Notes: a model not told the origin generated them from the letters alone. 64,000 bases of DNA from Sycobia sp. Sy_11 (GCA_018907035.1 JACCIC010000049.1:2684001-2748000), one strand, 5' to 3'. Numbered from the stretch's first letter, positions 23,401-35,500 are shown. Program-made: numbers and translations.

Positions 23401-24607
23401 ATGAATCTATATTCGCGCATATATAGTTTTTCAATTACTGTTTATTGTAATCCAGCTTATGTTTCACGCTTTAACATGTAATTGTCTGCCTATGCTAACA
23501 TAAACATAACTAATGCTACGTGTGTACATTCGACTAAACCTCCATTGTCAATAACTGAGAAACTATATATATTCAAAAATAGGCTAAGAGATTGTTTTTC
23601 TTGACATGTCATGTTTTCTACCAAAAGTATTGGTTCCCACGAAAAATGTCTCATACCATACAACAATTAAATTCCATTAAATGGAACCACTGTAATTGTA
23701 AGTAAGAAAATATCATAACTTGCTAATGTCGAAAGATAGGTCCTAAATTTTTACAGGGCTCATTATAGAGGTCCAAGTTACCTTACTCAATCTAAGCTAA
23801 ATCCGCCACCTATATCTGATAAGCCTCTCCTTGTAAGTTTAATTTTGTACAATATAATAATATTTAATGCAATTAATGTTAGACTTTTCAACTTTTCGTT
23901 ATGAAATATATACCAGCAATTATGCTTTCACATTCTCTTTAATTAAAAAAATATGGCTGATTCAGTGATGGACATTGGTTTAAGCATTTGCACGATTTAA
24001 AATTTTTCATTTAGTACTATTTTATTTTTGCTGAAAAATCATTTTTATTAATGCTTTTTTTTAATGTATCTTTAGTATATTTTTTTGTTTTAAATGAATG
24101 TCCACTTTTGCGATATTGATATTATCATAGAGTAACAATTGCTTTGATGATTACTTTCATGATATTTTTTAATTAAATGTATTTTTTGGATTTATGTTAC
24201 AAAGTTAATATTTAATAAATAAAAACAAAATCATTAGTTCATAAACAAAAATGTTTTAATCCCATAGTAAAATCATCAAATCAGTTTTATTTAGCAATGT
24301 CACATATCAGTTTTTTTTGTTCAATTTACATCAGCATTTGGTATAAAGTTACAAAAGAAAAGCCGAATCTCACATACAGCTAGATCGTGCCGTTACTCTA
24401 CCGGTAGCCGCATTACTCTGCTCGGCAGCTGTTTCGGCAGACACGATCGAAGGCAACAAAGCTAATAATATATTATAAAACAAAAAAAAAACTTCGAAGC
24501 GGGATGCGCCATAGAATCGTCGTGTTTTATTTATATTTCAGATGGCCGGTCAGATCGACATGAACATGCAAAGCGATTTGATGGCTGCCTTCGAGGAATC
24601 GCTGTAA
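12357..24607 (+). CDS. fs(1)h: BET protein fs(1)h / BRD4 long isoform, C-terminal part (8 exons)
   Basis: Spliced exons: 12357-12475, 14022-14139, 16944-17480, 19628-20341, 21210-21340, 21596-21745, 21876-22184, 24542-24607. All junctions keep frame (phases 0,1,1,1,0,0,0), giving 713 residues plus a split first codon. The protein is low-complexity Pro/Ala/Gln/His/Asn/Met-rich, then has a KNASSWSSLAQ segment like the ADSWASLG of BRD4. A charged helical stretch (TFQAFKKQAKEKQDRQRALL) follows, then REQERRRREA and the terminal IDMNMQSDLMAAFEESL. Human BRD4 ends almost the same way (REQERRRREA, then IDMNFQSDLLSIFEENLF). BRD4-type BET proteins read acetylated histones through bromodomains; this C-terminal motif recruits P-TEFb to release paused RNA polymerase II. 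The bromodomains and ET domain are not in the window and must lie upstream, so the entry is 5'-partial. The first visible residues (NPGNRPPRKKAKK) fit the basic stretch that follows the ET/Ser-acidic region. Confidence 0.93.
12476..14021 (+). other. fs(1)h intron with a GC-richer island
   Basis: The 1.5 kb intron is AT-rich except at about 13,150-13,400, which is CpG-richer and contains a short perfect hairpin (tgccgc-ctt-gcggca near 13,334-13,348). A (TA)n run lies at about 13,557-13,580. No coding exon is seen. Confidence 0.6.
14022..14139 (+). CDS. fs(1)h: fs(1)h exon 2 in window
   Basis: Acceptor atcgcag, donor gtataa. It encodes 39 residues starting ASNLNHTGGMLMNSQ and ending NNPTEQ, plus one base of the next codon. 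The sequence is Asn/Thr/Pro-rich and disordered-looking. Assignment rests on frame continuity with both neighbours and on its being GC-richer than the flanks. Confidence 0.8.
14140..16943 (+). other. fs(1)h intron ending in an A-rich tract
   Basis: The 2.8 kb intron is AT-rich with no recognisable gene. Its last about 120 bases are dominated by A and C (runs of aaacaaac, acaacaac, aaaaaaaaa) instead of pyrimidines. A branch-point-like tcctaac sits near 16,849, about 90 nt before the acceptor. The reading frame of the next exon stays open back into this tract (ATG at 16,844), giving a Lys/Asn-rich stretch that I take to be intronic. Confidence 0.7.
16944..17480 (+). CDS. fs(1)h: fs(1)h exon 3 in window (Pro/Ala/Gln/Val-rich)
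   Basis: Acceptor gaaacag, donor gtatcc. The two leading bases join the G of the previous exon as a Val codon and the frame leaves in phase 1. It encodes 178 whole codons of VLSGASVGNAANQ, then an Ala/Pro/Thr/Val-rich region with several Gln5 runs and QQQSDLLQPYNAL at the end. Low-complexity Gln/Pro regions are typical of the BRD4 long-isoform tail and are associated with condensate formation and co-activator contact. The start at 16,944 is chosen because the alternative AG at 16,825 would break the frame. Confidence 0.87.
17481..19627 (+). other. fs(1)h intron ending in a poly(A)/C tract
   Basis: The 2.1 kb AT-rich intron has no gene seen. Near its end are a branch-point-like cctaac/cttaac (about 19,566-19,575) and a pyrimidine patch (acttctgtcctctc), but these are separated from the AG at 19,626-19,627 by roughly 30 bases of A-runs with single C's. 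The acceptor is therefore preceded by purine-rich DNA. Confidence 0.7.
19628..20341 (+). CDS. fs(1)h: fs(1)h exon 4 in window (Gln/His/Met/Asn-rich)
   Basis: Acceptor caatag, donor gtaggt, with phase 1 at both ends. It encodes 237 whole codons, from SVPTTTHTALEQ through a Met/Asn/Leu repeat (NLNLGNLNMANLNMNL) and a long His/Gln block to QQQMPQKMD. Codon use (cag, cac, aac, atg) is clearly coding. The block is likely disordered and prone to length variation between individuals because of its CAG/CAC repeats. Confidence 0.9.
20401..20513. repeat. (CT)n microsatellite in the intron
   Basis: About 110 bp of CT repeat, with TCTATC interruptions at the 3' end, starts 60 nt after the exon 4 donor. 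On the opposite strand it reads GAGAGA. Frames through it encode only Leu-Ser or Arg-Glu repeats and are not genes. Confidence 0.95.
20514..21209 (+). other. Remainder of the fs(1)h intron
   Basis: AT-rich intronic DNA ending in a conventional pyrimidine tract (gctttttttgcag). Nothing else recognisable. Confidence 0.7.
21210..21340 (+). CDS. fs(1)h: fs(1)h exon 5 in window
   Basis: Acceptor ttttgcag, donor gtatgg, phase 1 to phase 0. It encodes E|MTALGIPPMSNHST through EKKQMTPPDSKNPG to ANFASAFKNK. It sits just before the BRD4-like segment containing SSWSSLAQ. Confidence 0.88.
21596..21745 (+). CDS. fs(1)h: fs(1)h exon 6 in window (SSWSSLAQ segment)
   Basis: Exactly 50 codons between phase-0 splice sites (ttcag / gtaagt). 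It encodes TVEQNVKNASSWSSLAQ, a Ser/Thr-rich linker, and TFQAFKKQAKEKQDR. The SSWSSL and FQAFKKQAKEK parts match the human BRD4 order DSWASLG then FEQFRRAAREKEER. This is strong evidence that the gene is the BRD4 long-isoform orthologue. Confidence 0.92.
21876..22184 (+). CDS. fs(1)h: fs(1)h exon 7 in window (charged coiled-coil)
   Basis: 103 codons between phase-0 sites (ctgcag / gtaagt). The first half is a long Arg/Glu/Gln helix (QRALLEQQEMRRQQKEQERL onward), probably a coiled coil or single alpha helix. The middle is a Pro/Ser/Thr linker. The end returns to charged sequence (AAERERQRLREQERRRREA), which matches the residues just before the human BRD4 C-terminal motif. Confidence 0.93.
22185..24541 (+). 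other. Last fs(1)h intron, with possible cryptic exons and a GC-richer hairpin
   Basis: The 2.36 kb intron is mostly AT-rich. Two short open segments have splice-like borders, at 23,165-23,210 and 23,757-23,832 (see findings). At about 24,382-24,452 a CpG-rich stretch has complementary ends (gatcgtg and cacgatc), so it could fold as a hairpin about 90 nt upstream of the last exon. Confidence 0.55.
24542..24607 (+). CDS. fs(1)h: fs(1)h terminal coding exon: P-TEFb-binding C-terminal motif
   Basis: Acceptor atttcag, then 21 codons and TAA. It encodes MAGQ followed by IDMNMQSDLMAAFEESL. The acidic/hydrophobic helix is the signature end of BRD4-type BET proteins, which binds the cyclin T/CDK9 (P-TEFb) complex. 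Putting this motif in its own tiny exon means alternative splicing could remove P-TEFb binding without touching the rest. Confidence 0.95.
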   Translation: MAGQIDMNMQSDLMAAFEESL

Positions 24608-27600
24608 TGTTACATTACGCTGCTTGTTTGTCGCTAAAATAAAAGTGGCGGAATGGATAATAACATTTTATAACTCGGAAGCGCCACGAATGAGCGAGAA
24701 TCGACGATGCCGGGCAGGACTTGGATGAAAGAGCGCAGGACGAAAGAGAAACATTTCTTTTGTGAAAAATGAAAAACAAAAAAAATATATAGAACTCTTA
24801 GATAAAGAAATGGCGAAACCGCAGTCTCGTGTTAATATATATAGATATATATGCTATCGGAATGGTAGTTAAGTGCAGAAGGACGTAATTGATGCGGACG
24901 CGATGGAGGAAAAAATAGCCATGGAAGGAAGGAAAATAATTTTGTAACGTGGTCAATAATGAAAGGGCGACGATAATAGAACTGGAAAACACCGTTCATG
25001 GAACACACTTACATTACACACTGCCGAGGCATGCTGTTTGTTTTTTTTTGTTTTCCCTTATCTCCTTTCCAGGTGCGTTGCTGTCGCCCGAAGACGACGA
25101 TGTCTTCGTTTTCGTCGGCCACGCTTTAACGTCATCATTACCAACGCTATACCTGTTACGACTTCCTGTCAACAAAAAAAAAATAAATAAAAAATAAAAA
25201 AAGAAACGATAAGTGCGTGCGTAAACGTGTGTGAGCTTGTGCTATAAAACAATCGAGACGGACACTCAAGTGTGACCCATACAATTGTATTGTAGAAACG
25301 CGAAACTAGGGGAACGAGAACGACAACATGAAAACACGGATAAAATGGACGAACATTCGTTTAAATACTTACGAGAATGTCTCGGTGTAAACAGCGCTAT
25401 ATAGAAAATACACACCGACTACATTGTATAACTGTTTTCAGATTTTTCCGGTTTTCATAAGTTTGTACTTTATGTAAATTTGATGAAAGATACGAGTAAG
25501 GAAAAATAACCAAGCAAGCGATAAAAAAATAATATTAATGATAATGATAATGGAATACCAATGTGTTTTTTGCGGTTGTGCGCGTGCGTGTTATTTTTTG
25601 TGTGGATGCGTGTAATAAAAATGAAAAGTGTGAAGAAGCATGAAAGAAAGATCAGAGAGTGAGAGAAAAAAAGAAAGAAAAGCGTATACTCCATGCGCCA
25701 GAGTTATGTACATTTAGTTAAGTTTTATATTTTTCCACATTTCAGTCATTGATCGTTGTTAGGATTATATATATTTACATAGATAGTTTTTTGCCAATAA
25801 TTACCTAATAATATAAATCGATTAGCTATTACCGTCAGAGAAAAAAGGATTACTAATTATTTCGGCTCGAAGTTTTTGTTGTAAAATGAGAAAATACAAT
25901 GAATCGCGTAGACTCGTGAATTGAGTCGAAAAAAACATTTACTCAATAAAAATATCGTACGCGAGATGTAATAGGTAGCTCATCTAAAGCCGGAAACCGT
26001 CGTGAAAATCATGGTATCGAAGCGTCGAATTCTGTAAATTTTTTGAAAGGGATGTTAGAGCGAATGTTTTTCTTTCAAACTTTACCAACTGAGCACTTTC
26101 GCGCTAAAAATTAAAATTTTTTCTATTTACTTATGACTTATATATCTTAAGCGACGCGAATTGTACGTTTGCGTGCTTCTATACTCTTCTCTTTATTTTT
26201 TTTCTTGCGCATATTCATACGTTGAAGAGTTCGAAGTACCACTCGTTTCTTTTGCTAAACAATGTTTTTAAACATTGGCAGTTGTATAATAATAAAATGT
26301 ATAATTGTAATAACTGAATAAATAGAAAAAAACATTAATTACTAGCTTAATTCAATTGAGTGGGTAATGTTAGATTTTTATACAGCTTTGACATCCCATT
26401 TAAAAAATAAAAGAAAAAAAATAAAACCGTCAATTATTATGGATATAATGGTAAAGAATATTAAAAAAAGAATAGAAATAAATAAACGATAATGTGAAAT
26501 AATTAAACGATCTCTCGTCCTAATAAGTAATAATAATTAATTAAATAAATCAGACTTGTGTTAATAATAAAATAATTATGGAAGAAAATACAAAAAATAG
26601 GTGTACCTACTTCCTACAGCATGCGATCATCGAAAAGTCTCCTAATTATAACACAATATTCGACCGTAGCGAAATAATCGGACGAGCCTAAAATAGGTAT
26701 GCATGCAAAAAAGACTTGCTTTTTCACCGATTTTGATTAGTAGTTCGTCAATCTACATACAAGTGTATCCGAATGAAAATAAAATGTCCTCGTGTCTGAC
26801 TTTGTATTTCAAATAACTGAAAAGATTTGAATCGCTAGAACGATGGACGTAATCGTTACAAGTTTTTTCTTTCCTTAAGGAGAATCATATAAGAGAAGTA
26901 CAAAAGTCAAGCGAAAATATTATTGTTCGTGAAACCTTATCGGAGTAGATTATTGTAAATTACTAAAAAAACATCTCCATAGGGATAGCGTAGTTTTAAT
27001 GATTAATGAAATGAAAATTGAGCATTGTTAGAAAAAAACTACTCTTTAAGAGACAGCGTGATTTATTTTTTTCTAAACTTTTAAGGATTATTTGTGCGAA
27101 TATCATAAATAAAAATCTTGATGAAATTTCAATTAAAAGTGTGTACGGCTTCGCTAACAATCTATTGGGGAGTGTTATTTCAACGTTTTAAGTTAGAATT
27201 TGTAAGCGTTTGTGAAAACTTTGGCATTTGCTAATTTTGTTTCTTTTATTTTTGTCCGCGCCTCTTTCGCTTGGAGCTTATATTAAAATAGCAAAGAAAT
27301 TGTGTTAGTAAAATTTTCATGGAAATGGACATAAAGTGAATAATAATTGTCCAAATTATATTATTATATTTCAATTAACGTTGCAATGTTGATTTATATA
27401 TAAATTTTTCTTTCGTAAATTACGAATGATTTAATTGAATAAAATAATGTTAATTAAGGACGATTATTTTGATCCAAGAGAAATTTATCTTTCATTCAGG
27501 AATAAAATATCGTCATAACGGCGTATAATTAAAAAAAAAGTTGAAAATTAAAAATTTAAAAAAAGAAAAATAAGTATTTGTATGATGTGTGTGAATGCGT

Positions 27601-29582
27601 ATTAAGTTTTTTCTTCAAAAAGTAAATAATGGATTGAATGCTGAATTAGTTTATGCACGAAAAATTGTAATTTTGTCTCTTTTTGCTTTTGATTCGATAT
27701 ATTATATTGTTGTAAAAACAGCGTATCTTAAGTGCTTATATATATATATATTCTCTTTATTTATTTTATTATTAAAGAAGGTATGAAAAATATTAGAAAA
27801 GAGCAAAGAGGCGCGTACTTAAGAAACAAGAAAATGAAAAAATTATTATATTTCTAGATATATAATGAAACAAGTCAACGTTTACGCTGCATACTTTGTA
27901 ATTTTTTTTTAGATGCGCAAGCATTCTTCTGTTTTAATCGACTTATTAAGTCCACAACGTAATGATTCTTAGCGAATATTCTCGCTTTACACATGTATAT
28001 AATGCTTATTGTAACGGTTATTTTTACTTTCATATACAAATCACCATTGTTAACTATTTATAAATTGAGTTTTTAGTATATCCATGTAGATTACGACAAA
28101 TCTTCATATAATCATCAGTCGGATATGTTACAAAATTAGCACTATATATACGTGGGAGAGCGAGTAAATTAGCTATATGTTCATTCTCAGACGGAATTGC
28201 TTATTTACAATGTTCTTTTTCCTTTGTATTTTTTTTTTCTTCTATGAAGCGTCGTGCAATTTAGGTGCAAATCATCGTCCATTTAATATTACAACAAAAA
28301 AAAAAACCACAATGAAGGTCGATAAGAAAGAAACAAACGAAGAGATCTCGTGGTTCTTTAGTCTATTGAAGAACGAAATTTTTAAAGTAATCCTAGTAAT
28401 TTTAAAATTGTTACTTCATTCTTGAGATTTATAATTATGTATGATATGAAATTGTAGAATTTGTTATAAAAAAAATTACCATACATTCCATACAGATTTA
28501 ATAAAACATTTTATCTTAATCACTTCCTTTTTTATTACACTTTACAATATATTGCTTCAAAATTTTGAATTTATTATAATCATTTCATAATTTGGTTTCA
28601 GACGTTTTTATTTTTTCCGATTTTATAAATTTCTAAATAATTTTGCCTATATTCTCATAAATACAATATAAATTAATACATAGTAATCTTATAAATTACA
28701 ATATATTTGGAGATTTTCGGGCAAAAGAGAAAGGCATTGGATTTTTTAAATTTAAAACATTTATAGAATCAGAAAAAAAATTAATTTTTCTTTGAATTTC
28801 GATTATCTTTTTGACCGTATACAGTTGATTTAGTTCACTACTTTCAATGTTGTAAAATCACGGTGGTAATGCGAAAATTGAATTTTCAAAAAATGAGTTT
28901 CGTGGCAATTCGATTTTTTAAGTTTATTTTATTGTAAATTCTAAATAATTCTTGATCACTATATAATTATAAATAACAGTTGAAGAGTAACAAATTTAAA
29001 GTATACTTTGTTAATCGCAACGTTATAACGTTGTTATATAAATTTATTCAACGATAAGACCCTTGTTCTTCATGTAATCGAAGGAAAAATTAGTTGAAAA
29101 AGGAGCTTCGATCTTCTACGATGTTTTTGTATATGTTTGATTGCATTGTTCGAGAAAGTAAAATAAAAGCCTTCGATATTATTTTGCTAAATTACGAAAC
29201 GATGCTCTTTCCTGCGTATACAGCAACTGCAGAAATGATTTTTTTTTTTTTTTAATTTTTTGTACAGCGCAATACGCTGGATTTATTCCCTTGATACTTT
29301 TCGTAATACGAAAAGTAGACGTGCCTAATGCTTTCAGCGTATCGCTTTACAAACGACTTTTTTTTTGTCGACGTGTGCGTGTAAGGCACATATAATGATT
29401 ATTGTATAATTACGGTAAAAGATTACTTTGTACATGCAAGGTTTTTCGTTACCTCGGTTGCTCTTTATTGAATTAAGATTAACTATTGTTCGATAATAAA
29501 TATACATGAGCATATACGTTAAAACTAAAATGATTTTTATTATTTTGTCAAAAACATCCTCTTCTGACAACGTGCGTGTATG

Positions 29583-29588
<6 letters not shown>

Positions 29589-29641
<53 letters not shown>
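29589..29641. repeat. (AT)n microsatellite
   Basis: Alternating TA run of about 50 bp preceded by a short TGTATG patch. Confidence 0.95.
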
Positions 29642-29642
<1 letters not shown>

Positions 29643-32157
29643 CGAATTATCATGTCTTTGGCCACTGGTATAGAATTAAGGAAAGATATACATGGATTTT
29701 TTACTGTAATTATTTCAATGTATTATTTCAAATTCATCATTTCAAAATGAGCAATATTGCTGATTATAATGTAGTAGCAGGTAGTAGTACGTTGTTCGAT
29801 GAACTATAAAAATAACGCAACAATTAAAATGCAAGCACGAAGCCCGCGGCTCGGTCGCTCACCGTTTAACGGGTCGACAAAAAGCCTAGGATTATACAAA
29901 TAATGGCATATTTAAAAGTTTAATTCATCATTAATTTCTGAAAACTCGATTCGAGAGTTTTCAATTATTAAGTTCTTCGAAGGAGGTGTGCGCGTGAGGA
30001 AAACAGAGATTTTTAGGATGAGGATAATGTAAATGTCGCGTATGTAGGTATTAGCGATGTTATATAAATACATGAATTTATAAACTGTAAATAAATAGTC
30101 AAGGAGAGGTGAGATATTAATATAGGAGTGGCAGCGATTATGATTCTTCGAAACACTTTTTGGATGAAAACGTAATCAGATTAATTCTATGTATAATACA
30201 AAATTTTTAATTATATAATAACTGTAGCATCTAAAAGATTACAAAATAATGAAGGAGAGCGGATAAATAAAGACACGGATACAATTCTGTATGTATATGA
30301 TATAAAGGTTTGTAACAAAATAAGGACACAGTCGATAAAAAGAAGATCGTGTAAGCTAAAATACTAGATCTCAGCCTAAATTTAGACTTAAAAAGATGGA
30401 ATTAAGGGAGCAGAACTAATGTTATAAAGATGGAATATATATATATACGAGATAGCCGTATTATATAATATCTATAAGTTCGCAAATAACACCAAAATCA
30501 CTCTATACTCTACGAAAGGAGAGGAAAAAAGAGAATTTTTTTTTTTTTAATGTAAGTTTCATCATTGGCGCACACCATTTCCAATGGCACATTAATTTTA
30601 TCAGACTTAATATTATAACGATTAAAAGAAGATAATAAAAACATTGCTAATAACGAGAAGCGTTGATAAAATAAATCATGGTTGTACATAAATAATTATT
30701 GAATTTAAATAAATGGAATAAAATAAAAAAAAAATAAATAAATAAATAAACGCTGCTTTGATGTTGTTAAGTGAAAGGATGACTTTCTTTTGATTTGTTC
30801 TTTACTTTTTCTCATTTGCTATGCAAGTGTGTATATCACAGAAATCCCTTCATTTGTTTTTTTTACCAGTAGTTTCTTATTATTATTTGAATTTTTTTCC
30901 CGAAGCTTCAGGAATATATAGTGTAGACCAATTTTAAATATATATGGACTGAAAAATGCACACAAAAATTAAACAATAGCTCCTTTGCGTTTAAACACAC
31001 GCTGGCATTTGCTGTAAGGTAAGAGAATATTTGTTTTTTTTTCTTTCTTTAAATCGACTTTTTACTTTAGATCTAGTTCATTAATATTTTGACGATAGAT
31101 TTTTAAATATTTTTATTGTGTATATGTATATTTTAATATAAACTTGCAACAGTGGAACAGATGGCGTTGGTAGTTTTCAGCAGATTCATGGTCAATGTAA
31201 TAAAAGTTTTTAAAAAAAAATTTCGCTCGATCTGTCGTGTTTAGCATGTAGTGCGAAGAAAGGAATTTATAATAATATAGCAGGTAATATTATTATTTCT
31301 TTAAATGTTTATTGTTAGAATAGAGAGTGAGAGAGATCATAATTGTTCTTGATTGCTAAATCGCGTTAAGCTAATCGTATAATTCAAAATTTCATAACAA
31401 ATCGATTTTTTGGCGCGCGACGTTCGTTTTCTGCCTCTTATAATAAATCGATGGCTTATTCGTAATAAATGAATATAATATATAAAATATTTACTTACCC
31501 TCCCCGGCCCCTCTCCCCTACGTATAGATATAAGTTTACTATACTTGCCTTTTACTTGGCAACATCAATCGCCAGCGAGTTAAATAAAATATAAACTATG
31601 GAAAAAAAGGTATATAAAAAACGTTCGTTTGTCGTGAATAAAGTATCGAGTAATTAACGTCATTAACATTACGATTAAACTGATTAAGTAATAAAAGGAG
31701 CAGTAAACAGATATATAGGTAGAGGGGAAGAAAATAAAGGATTATGTTACGTGTATGTAAATACAAAGTGTTTCTCTACACGAATTACTAATCGTATACA
31801 CGTAAAAACAAAAACAAAAAACAAAAAAATATGTTAAAAAAGCAAAACATAAATTTACGGAAACAAGTTGTACACCTATTCTTAAAAATACCATTTGCAA
31901 TTTTGTGCATGTGTTGCATTACCTTTTAAGCGTGCGAGTCTGCGATATGAAATAATTGAAGAGATAAAATGTAACAAGAAATATATTGACTGCGCGATGT
32001 AAAAGCAAATATATAAAGAATTACGAAAAGGAGCAAAAAGTATATAATGAGAGTTGTGCGAATTTTTGCGAAAATCTGTCGTTCTGTCGTAAATAAGTTA
32101 TTATATGAGTCAAATAGCAGAAAGGCGAAAAGTATATCAGGTGGAAGCAAATTTGTG

Positions 32158-32159
32158 TA

Positions 32160-32196
<37 letters not shown>

Positions 32197-32302
32197 ATTA
32201 TATGATGATGATTATTATTACCATTATATATTATTTTTTTTATTATTATTACCATCATCATCATCATTATTATTATTCTTATTCTTATTATGATTATTAT
32301 TA
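32158..32302. repeat. (ATT)n-rich tract
   Basis: Imperfect ATT trinucleotide array with ATG/ATC interruptions over about 145 bp. The antisense open frame through it, rich in Ile and Met, is an artefact. Confidence 0.9.
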
Positions 32303-32560
32303 TACATTAAGATAATGCATATTCTATATTATCGTATATATTATTATAATCTTGAGAAATATGCTTATTATCCTAAGGTTGAATTATTATTAATAACTAC
32401 TTGAAAGTATAATTACAGTTGTATACTTCTTTGTCAAGTCCTCCTCAATCCTATAATATCCTTCATAAGTTACGCAAGTGATACATACACCGTGTATATT
32501 TTTTATTTGATTTATGTTTTTAATAAAAAAAAACATACGTACGTAAAATTTCAACTGTTT

Positions 32561-35500
32561 GTCTTTTTTATCTTAGTAGTCAAATCAACTTAGTTACTTT
32601 ATTTTATTGATAATTAATAGAAATTAAATTTTTATGAGAAGTTTAGTGTGATCTGGTTCATTCTTATAAGGTATTACTAATATTCATACAAATGACCTAT
32701 TTGAAGAGGTAAGTACGAAGGGTTGGTATATTTCTAATTTTTTTAAAATATATATTATATTGTTAGAATAAAATATTTTTTATGTAGTTATAATCATTTT
32801 TTTCCTCTGAAATTATCGAGAAATAAATGAAAGCATGTATATATATAGTTATCTGGTACACATTGTTACTCATAACTTATTGATTTAAAATAAAAAATAC
32901 AAATTATTAGTTCAAATCCAATATTTCTATATATTTATCGAATGATATTTTTCAAAATTTAAATTTTTAACAGCACAACAAAATAATACATTTCATCACC
33001 AATGTGGAAGACATTTTACACCTGACCGAAATGAAGGACGTAAATCTGTCGAAGAAAATAATTAATTTGCATGCTAGTGTTGAAGGATATTTTATATTAG
33101 AACATGCGAAACATCATAAAATTCTGATTTTGAGATTAGAACGATATAAACAAATATCAATTCATAGCTTTGATTGAAAGTACGTGCTATCTGCGCTGAT
33201 TTTCAAATAGAAAGACTAATATTTATACATTGGATGAATACCATTATCATACCAGTGTCTTCTTTATTTCATTTTATTTTAATTTTCCTCGACATGTCGA
33301 TGGAGACTACCACTACTGGTTATATAGAATAGCAAATAAAGCAGGCTTCTATAGGCTTATTGATTCATACCACAATATATTGATTTCATTGCACATTCGA
33401 CAGAACTCTAAAATTCTTCGTATGCATATAATCAGAATTTTAACATTTTTACATTGCTAAACAGAGGGATATTGGTAAAATGCAAGAATGGATTATACAT
33501 TGCCTAAAGGGATTATAATTCAAACTTGTAGAAAAAAAGAAATGAGTGATGATTATAATCTTTTCTGATCATTATTTATGTACAATTTCTTGTTAGCTTT
33601 ATATTTTATAAAAGTATATTTTAATAATAGTTTTTCGAAGAAAATATTAAAAATTTCTATCTTTTAGTGAATACTATCTGAATTTCTGCAACAGAAGAAT
33701 CAATATTTATTTTATGCATTGTGGCATGACAATTTGTATTGTAACAATAGCCTGAAGATTTTTTTTAAAGAAAGGGTAGCGTGTTCTATCGTGTAATTTA
33801 GGACTTAATGAAATATATAGTTTTATAATGACTGATATAATTCCATATCAAAAAATCCTTTAAATATACTTACGCTAGAAAGTAGCAACATCATTCGTTT
33901 AATTCATATCTTATAATATAAAATCATATCTTTTAATTCTTGTTTAGCCTTTGAATCCTGGCTATCCGGTATCTGATCGTTAATCGTTGCCTAAAACAAA
34001 GAATCTTGGCAATACAGTCATAACACAGCTCAAAGAATTACTGGTGCAAATTATTTTATATGCTAATATAACAGTTATCCTCAAAATTTCAAGGATTAGA
34101 CTGCCCAGGCTCGGTTTCATTTCAATTGTATTAATATTTCTTTCCGATTAAAGATTCAAATCTGTACCAATTACCGAGTACTTTATAAATATGTTAATAA
34201 GCTTTCTGTCTAATCTACGTAAGTATTGTCTCCAAAGTTCGTTATTATCTACATATAGACGTATTTATTTAACTACTTCTATTTTTTATTTTTATATTTT
34301 CTGGAGAAAACAAGAAATTATTTGAATCAAGCTTCAGAAAACTCACCTTGTAGCAGTTGCTCACCTTCACGAATGTCTTTTAAATAAGCTCAGGTAGGAT
34401 TTCTTTATATTTACCATTAACATTATTTCTTCATCTAGCGTGTGTAAAAACTATCAACTTCAAAATTCCAAAAGAAAGGTGAAAATAGCTTCTTACAAGT
34501 TTTACTTCACTTTCACTGTACATTTCATTATCCAGCTTCTATGAAGAAGGTTATTCTCCATGCAGATAAATCATAAATACATGATGTACGAGCGAGATTG
34601 TGGTGTAGAGAAATTGTATTATGCACATTAAATCAAGTGAAACGATGTGTCATTAGAAGTGCCAAAGTATATTTTTCCTTATATACAAGCTACGCATCGT
34701 TACGTAAATTTTGCAACAGGGAGTTTGTATCATTAGTTTAGAGCCTATTTAGTTGAGTGATATTTGACAAGCTTTGCACTCCTAAACAGAAGTTTTTTAT
34801 GAACTTGCTAAATTCCATTTTTAACGGCCAATCATCAGGATTTTGTTTTGTTGAAAGTCCTACATGACCTTTTCCTTAGGTTCCCATTATATCAGTAGGT
34901 ATTATCACGTTTATTTGCGAATTGAATGAACTGTTATTTACGTATGCTCTGATAATAGTTGTCTAAAATTGATGAATTGACTCCAGTGTCTAATTTTGAC
35001 GGATCGACTTCGCGATATTGCGTTCTGACCAGCCTATGGAAATTCAGGATATGATGTACATATTATTAGGTATCTTCGTGCATACTCTTGTAATATTCAA
35101 TTTCTCAAACTTTCAAACTCTAACCTTAAAATCTGATTAACCTAGATCCAGGTACTTAGCTTAATTTCTGAGTCAGATCTCGGATTCTTTATCTTTTCAG
35201 GCTCACAATATCTTTCATATCATGATGACCTTTCTAAAGATGTTTTCGTTGAATTTACGTAAAAAACTCTGATCTCTAATCGTACCGATTTTATTCACGA
35301 TCGCTTTTTTTTTTAACTTGGACCAAGTTTCTGCATGCATCTTTCTCATCATCCTTCCTCAGATACTGGCTATACATGTAACTTTAAACAATTTAGACAC
35401 CACTCGCGCGAAACTATCACTCTTGGATTGTTTCAGTGGTTGAAATTATCCCTGCTCAGTTAATTCAAGGTTAATTGACAGATCCTGCTTTCCCATAAGA

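Larger units (their letters stand above)
24608..32560 (+). other. Probable long fs(1)h 3' UTR and downstream DNA
   Basis: No gene is supported here. The first kilobases after the stop have more CpG and mixed composition than the intergenic DNA after about 32,560, as expected of a long 3' UTR. AATAAA hexamers occur repeatedly, for example at 26,291 and 26,317, but none can be chosen as the cleavage signal. Many TGTATATA/TGTAAATA words, similar to Pumilio sites, are present, though AT-rich DNA produces these by chance. A GC-rich patch lies at 29,836-29,880. The 3' limit is an estimate from texture only. Confidence 0.4.

Noticed and set aside
28177..28425. 82-codon frame with a signal-peptide-like start
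   Set aside because: The hydrophobic part is poly-Phe from T runs and the rest is Lys/Thr low complexity; weaker than the 5,256 candidate and probably chance in UTR-like DNA.
31926..32267. 113-codon minus-strand frame with an Ile run
   Set aside because: Passes through the (ATT)n tract; no motif and no splice context.
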